Shown here: piece by piece, positions 62,816 through 64,000 of the stretch | Position numbering within the stretch: the stretch's first letter is position 1 | Layout of the letters: each line of letters opens with the position of its first letter | Assembly: GCA_018433765.1 (NCBI GenBank) | Contig: JAHDQO010000002.1 | Coordinates: forward strand, 1 to 64,000 | Source of the DNA: Tissierellales bacterium | Lineage (GTDB): Bacteria; Bacillota; Clostridia; Tissierellales; Sedimentibacteraceae | Reading direction: 5' to 3' | Length of the DNA: 64,000 nucleotides | The notes under the pieces: model-generated | What the model was told of the DNA's origin: nothing | What the model saw: the letters and a program-made list of their open reading frames with translations, nothing else | Databases searched by the model: none | Program-made: the position numbers and the translations under genes

Positions 62816-64000
62816 GTGAAAGGACAAAATAATAAAAACATAATTACTCAAATAATAGAGGAAAGTATAGCAAAAGAATTAAATTTAATACCCGGAGATG
62901 AGCTTGTAAGTATAAATGATAATATAATTAAAGATTATATAGATTATAAGTTTCACATATCGAATGAATATATAATTCTAACTATTAAACACATAAATGG
63001 TGAAATTTGGGATTATGAAATTGAGAAAGAGTATGATGAAGATTTAGGTATTATTTTTGAAAATCCATTGATGGATTCTATAAAAACATGTAGAAATAAG
63101 TGCTTATTCTGTTTCATTGATCAACTGCCAAAAGGACTGAGAAAATCATTATATTTAAAAGACGATGATACAAGATTATCATTTCTTTATGGTAATTTTA
63201 TAACTCTAACAAATCTTTCAACAGAAGAAATAGATAGAATTATTAAGTATCATATTAGTCCTATTAAAGTTTCTGTACATACAACTAATGCAGAATTGAG
63301 AAAAAAAATGTTAGGTAATAATAAAGCAGGTAATATAATAGAAGTATTAAGGAAACTTTCAGATGCTAATATTACTATAGACTGTCAAATTGTACTCTGT
63401 AGAGGAATAAATGATAAGATTGAACTTGAGCGAACAATAGATGATTTATCAAAAATGTATCCTGCTGTTAGAAGTGTTGCGATAGTACCTGTAGGATTAA
63501 CAAAATATAGAGAAAATCTAGTTAAATTAGAGAAATTTGATAGCAAAAGTTCGTTAGAATTAATTGAACAGGTAACTAAAAAACAGCAAGAATTGTACAA
63601 GAAGATTGGAACAAGATTTGTATTTGCTTCAGATGAATTTTATGTATTATGCAAAAAAAAATTACCTCCTGTTAATGAATATGAAGGATTTAATCTTTTG
63701 GAAAATGGCGTAGGTATGTTCAGACTTTTTGAGCAAGAAATAAAAGAAGCTTTAAATAAAATTTCTTTAGATGATTTTTCAAAAGAAATTAAAGAATATA
63801 CTGTAGTTACAGGTGTTGCTGCTTATGATTTTATGAATCAAATAGCAAAAATTATTAGCAATAGAATTGGGATAATAATAAATGTAATAGCAATAAAAAA
63901 TAATTTCTTTGGGGAAGATATTACAGTCGCAGGATTAATAACTGGTAAAGATATAATAGATCAATTAAAAGATAGAAAATATAAGAATATTATTATACCT
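62816..64000 (+). CDS. DUF512-family radical SAM-like protein with PDZ domain, cut by the window edge
   Basis: The frame is open to the end of the window, 395 codons so far. The N-terminal 55 residues are a PDZ-like domain (E-L-N-L-I-P-G-D-E-L-V-S-I-N), followed by a radical SAM-type segment C-R-N-K-C-L-F-C-F-I-D-Q-L-P at about residue 92, then the DUF512 domain (V-F-A-S-D-E-F-Y near residue 268). The family usually sits next to der in Clostridia; its reaction is unknown. The GTG start follows GGTGA. The end is not visible. Confidence 0.9.
   Translation, partial: MKGQNNKNIITQIIEESIAKELNLIPGDELVSINDNIIKDYIDYKFHISNEYIILTIKHINGEIWDYEIEKEYDEDLGIIFENPLMDSIKTCRNKCLFCFIDQLPKGLRKSLYLKDDDTRLSFLYGNFITLTNLSTEEIDRIIKYHISPIKVSVHTTNAELRKKMLGNNKAGNIIEVLRKLSDANITIDCQIVLCRGINDKIELERTIDDLSKMYPAVRSVAIVPVGLTKYRENLVKLEKFDSKSSLELIEQVTKKQQELYKKIGTRFVFASDEFYVLCKKKLPPVNEYEGFNLLENGVGMFRLFEQEIKEALNKISLDDFSKEIKEYTVVTGVAAYDFMNQIAKIISNRIGIIINVIAIKNNFFGEDITVAGLITGKDIIDQLKDRKYKNIIIP

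Noticed and set aside
1-64000. rRNA or tRNA genes
   Set aside because: No cloverleaf-like sequence or rRNA signature was found on either strand by reading; the only tRNA-related signal is the T-box.

Overview
The window is low-GC DNA (roughly 30% by eye) from an anaerobic, endospore-forming Firmicute of the Clostridia/Tissierellia type. Reasons: spoIIGA-sigE-sigG directly follow ftsZ; spoVD- and spoVE-like genes sit in the division/cell-wall cluster; a T-box controls pheST; there is an L20-type leader before infC-rpmI-rplT; TTG starts are frequent; and S-layer (SLH) proteins occur with CsaB. A Sedimentibacter-like relative is my guess, not a demonstrated identity.

Layout. 1-2.6 kb: end of an FtsX-like ABC permease, an AlaX-type tRNA editing protein, a lipoprotein and a frameshifted L7/L12-like small gene. 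2.9-7.8 kb: an aminomutase with the residues of glutamate 2,3-aminomutase, a solitary Eco57I-like adenine methyltransferase and an SLH protein. 7.9-12.6 kb: a 4,630-bp element with a large serine recombinase, an OFA-type transporter, an acetyltransferase and two small proteins, bounded by an 11-bp direct repeat. 12.5-20 kb: the 5' part of the gene this element splits, a cyclophilin, a dispersed structured repeat, an XRE regulator, a second SLH protein, upp, an AcpS-NnrD fusion, a lipoprotein and the EndoAI/EndoA toxin-antitoxin pair. 20-26 kb: DUF5693, csaB, tagA and split transketolase, an envelope polymer set that fits S-layer anchoring. 26.6-32 kb: ftsEX, two tandem M23 hydrolase genes and a short FtsH-like protease. 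32-41 kb: infC-rpmI-rplT, a Ktr potassium system, a TrmH-type methylase, T-box-pheST and lgt. 41-62 kb: the dcw cluster from mraZ to ftsZ, then the sporulation sigma genes, ylmC, nrdR and phoPR. The right edge cuts a DUF512 radical SAM gene.

The main discovery is the 7.9-12.6 kb element. It lies inside a cysteine-containing gene of unknown function. Removing exactly one repeat unit plus the interior joins 13356-12559, the 11-bp core and 7917-7782 (minus strand) into one 945-nt frame, that is 314 codons plus a stop, without a mismatch. The predicted attB and attP sites each carry inverted arms, as expected for a serine recombinase. In a spore former this is the architecture of the skin/sigK, spoVFB, spoVR and spsM intervening elements, so the element may be excised during development to restore a spore-related protein. 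That last step is inference; the split gene, the repeat and the frame are seen directly.

How the genes work together: murE-mraY-murD-ftsW-murG-murA build lipid II and feed the SpoVD-type transpeptidase; divIB, ftsL and ftsZ form the divisome; FtsEX probably controls the adjacent M23 hydrolases; CsaB and TagA make and pyruvylate the wall polymer that SLH proteins bind; SpoIIGA processes pro-sigma-E, and sigma-G follows in the forespore.
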